Below are positions 62,029 through 64,000 of a stretch of 64,000 nt of DNA, piece after piece. Source of the DNA: Mesorhizobium sp. B1-1-8 (GTDB taxonomy: Bacteria > Pseudomonadota > Alphaproteobacteria > Rhizobiales > Rhizobiaceae); assembly GCF_006442795.2 (NCBI RefSeq), contig NZ_CP083956.1, positions 1,961,501 through 2,025,500 on the forward strand. The letters are read 5' to 3'. The notes beneath the pieces are model-generated. The model was not told where the DNA came from. It saw only the letters and a program-made list of their open reading frames with translations, and did not search any database. Each line of letters starts with the position of its first letter. Position 1 is the stretch's first letter. Position numbers and translations under genes: made by a program.

Positions 62029-63915
62029 ATGTTCCGCTGGTTTGAAAAAAGGCTCGATCCGTTTCCCGCCGCGGAGCCGGTCGAGCCGCCGAAGACGCTG
62101 ATCGCCTTTTGCGTGCATTATACGCGCGGCGCCTGGCCCTACATCATCATCGACGCGATCCTGGTGACGGCGATTGCCTTTGCGGAAGTGTGGATGTTCG
62201 GCTTCCTCGGCCGCATCGTCGACTGGCTGTCGGGACAGAACCGCGAGACCTTCCTGCAGACCGAGAGCTGGAAGCTCGCCGGCATGGCTTTCATCGTGCT
62301 GTTCGCGCTGCCTGGCACGGTATGGCTGCATTCGCTGCTCAACCAGCAGACGCTGATGGGCAATTATCCGATGCGCATCCGCTGGCAGGTGCACCGCTAT
62401 CTGCTCAAGCAGTCGATGGCCTTCTACCAAGACGAGTTCGCCGGCCGCATCGCCACCAAGCTGATGCAGACGGCGCTCGCGGTTCGCGAATGCGTCATCA
62501 AGCTGATCGACATGCTCAACTACGTCGTCGTCTATTTCCTCGGCATGCTGTTCATCGTCGGCTCGGCGGACTTGAGGCTGGCGGCGCCGTTGGCCGTCTG
62601 GCTGGTCGGCTATGTCGGGCTGTTACGCTATTTCATCCCGCGGCTGGGCAAGGTCGGCGAGGAGCAGGCCAATGCGCGCTCGACCATGACCGGCCGCGTC
62701 GTCGACAGCTACACCAACATACAGACGGTCAAGCTGTTCAGCCACGCCCGCCGCGAGGCCAGCTTCGCGAGGGAAGGCATGGCCAGCTTTCTCGACACCG
62801 TCTATCGGTCGATGCGGCTGGTGACGGTGCTCTACGGCCTGCTCTACATCCTGAATTCGCTGCTTCTGTTCGCTGTCACCGCCATCTCCTTGTGGCTGTG
62901 GCTGGGTCAGGCGGTGACGATCGGCGCGGTTGCCGTGGTCATCGGCCTGGTGCTCCGGATGTGGGGCATGTCGCAATGGATCATGTGGGAAATGTCCGGC
63001 CTGTTCGAGAACATCGGCACGGTGCAGGATGGCATTGCCTCGATCTCGCTGCCGCGCCTCGTCGAGGACAGGCCGGGTGCGAAGGACATCGCCGTCTCGA
63101 AGGGCGAGATCCGCTTCGAGGACATCCGCTTCCATTACGGCAAGCAGAAGGGCGTCATCGAGAACCTGTCGCTGACCGTCAAGCCCGGCGAGAAGGTCGG
63201 CATTGTCGGCCGCTCCGGCGCCGGCAAGTCGACGCTGGTCAATTTGTTGCTGCGCTTTTATGACCTGGAGAGCGGCAGGATCCTGATCGACGGCCAGGAG
63301 ATCGCGGCGGTGACGCAGGATTCGCTGCGCGCCCAGATCGGCATGGTGACGCAGGACACCTCGCTGCTGCACCGTTCGGTGCGCGAGAACATCCTCTACG
63401 GACGGCCCGATGCCACCAACGAGATGCTGATCGAGGCGGCGGGGCGGGCCGAGGCGCTGGATTTCATCGGCGGGCTCATCGACGCCAACGGCCGCACGGG
63501 TTTCGACGCCCATGTCGGCGATCGCGGCGTCAAGCTGTCGGGCGGCCAGCGGCAACGCATCGCCATCGCTCGCGTCATGCTGAAGGACGCGCCGATCCTC
63601 ATTCTCGACGAGGCAACATCGGCGCTGGATTCGGAAGCAGAGGCGGCCATCCAGGAGAACCTTTACAAACTCATGGAAGGCAAGACCGTCATCGCCATCG
63701 CGCACCGGCTGTCGACGATTGCGGCGATGGACAGGCTGATCGTCATGGATATGGGCCGAGTCATCGAGGAAGGTTCGCACGAGGAACTGGTCACCAACGG
63801 TGGGCTTTACGCGCAGCTCTGGCAGCGCCAGTCGGGCGGGTTCCTGCTCGACGACGGTCCGGCTGACGCCGACGCCAGAGCATTGCTGACCAAATCCGAA
63901 CTGGCGGCCGAATAA
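62029..63915 (+). CDS. ABC exporter, fused permease and ATPase
   Basis: A 628-residue half-transporter. Six membrane helices in residues about 30-330 (type IV exporter fold) are followed by an ATPase: Walker A GRSGAGKST, Q-loop GMVTQDTS, signature LSGGQRQRIAIAR, Walker B ILILDEATSALDSEA, and switch IAHRLSTI. It should work as a homodimer, exporting a lipid, drug or peptide; the substrate is unknown. ATG 62029 is chosen; no strong ribosome site is visible, so upstream GTG is possible. Confidence 0.9.
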   Translation: MFRWFEKRLDPFPAAEPVEPPKTLIAFCVHYTRGAWPYIIIDAILVTAIAFAEVWMFGFLGRIVDWLSGQNRETFLQTESWKLAGMAFIVLFALPGTVWLHSLLNQQTLMGNYPMRIRWQVHRYLLKQSMAFYQDEFAGRIATKLMQTALAVRECVIKLIDMLNYVVVYFLGMLFIVGSADLRLAAPLAVWLVGYVGLLRYFIPRLGKVGEEQANARSTMTGRVVDSYTNIQTVKLFSHARREASFAREGMASFLDTVYRSMRLVTVLYGLLYILNSLLLFAVTAISLWLWLGQAVTIGAVAVVIGLVLRMWGMSQWIMWEMSGLFENIGTVQDGIASISLPRLVEDRPGAKDIAVSKGEIRFEDIRFHYGKQKGVIENLSLTVKPGEKVGIVGRSGAGKSTLVNLLLRFYDLESGRILIDGQEIAAVTQDSLRAQIGMVTQDTSLLHRSVRENILYGRPDATNEMLIEAAGRAEALDFIGGLIDANGRTGFDAHVGDRGVKLSGGQRQRIAIARVMLKDAPILILDEATSALDSEAEAAIQENLYKLMEGKTVIAIAHRLSTIAAMDRLIVMDMGRVIEEGSHEELVTNGGLYAQLWQRQSGGFLLDDGPADADARALLTKSELAAE

Positions 63916-64000
63916 CATCCTTGCGCCTCTCGCGCACGGTCCACAACAACGATGATTGCTGGCGCAACCGCCGCCCGCAATTGCACCACAGTCGAGCCAC

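Overview
The window reads as a chromosomal segment of a GC-rich alphaproteobacterium of the order Rhizobiales, most likely Mesorhizobium or a close relative. The evidence is a fused anthranilate synthase trpE(G) behind a Trp-Trp-Trp leader peptide, a choXWV choline importer, many small families typical of rhizobia (DUF1344, DUF1059, DUF1285, DUF4126), and uniformly high-GC coding sequence on both strands. I see no rRNA, tRNA, CRISPR array, intact insertion sequence, phage or plasmid module. Short palindromic and terminal-inverted-repeat elements are present. Genus is inferred; nothing here proves it.

Layout. 1-5.7 kb: a conserved hypothetical cut by the window edge, an alpha/beta hydrolase, a membrane TPR protein, and leuA behind a leucine-rich leader ORF. 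5.7-8 kb: an ATP-grasp ligase, an esterase and an NTF2-like protein in one tight + strand operon. 8-13.1 kb: two SDR oxidoreductases, an AbrB-type membrane protein, an orphan Phd-type antitoxin with a possible toxin relic, a DsrE protein and a secreted protein built from two repeats. 13.1-16.5 kb: a cation diffusion facilitator directly behind trpE(G) and its trpL attenuator. 16.5-23.8 kb: a zinc carboxypeptidase-like deacylase, a mercuric-reductase-like flavoprotein with DUF4126, an O-acetyltransferase, a GlxA-type regulator divergent from an isochorismatase-family hydrolase, and fhs.

24-31 kb: a five-gene minus-strand operon (coiled-coil protein, unknown protein, AAA ATPase, unknown protein, membrane DUF2333 protein). 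This is the best candidate here for an undescribed multi-protein system. A palindromic repeat has landed inside it and appears to supply the ribosome binding site of the fourth gene. 31.2-36.7 kb: tdk, choXWV, a small membrane protein and a persulfide-dioxygenase-like MBL-rhodanese fusion. 36.8-41.7 kb: a SARP/TPR regulator divergent from a cysteine-synthase homologue and a PLP decarboxylase, possibly a small specialised-metabolite locus. 41.7-46.1 kb: a YciI protein, a two-component system, small secreted proteins and clpS.

46.1-53 kb: the MoxR / DUF58 / DUF4159 / glutamine-amidotransferase-like operon. 53.1-55.7 kb: DUF1285, Nudix and CCA-adding enzyme in an overlapping operon. 55.7-58.4 kb: a secreted subtilase with a small envelope protein, DUF1059 and DUF1344. 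58.5-64 kb: hemF, a 204-bp terminal-inverted-repeat element, soxR with a SoxR-box-like operator, trmL, two small unknown ORFs and an ABC exporter.

Several starts are non-ATG and were chosen from Shine-Dalgarno spacing: TTG for the TPR protein, ATP-grasp ligase and hemF; GTG for the antitoxin, the fourth gene of the unknown operon and cca.
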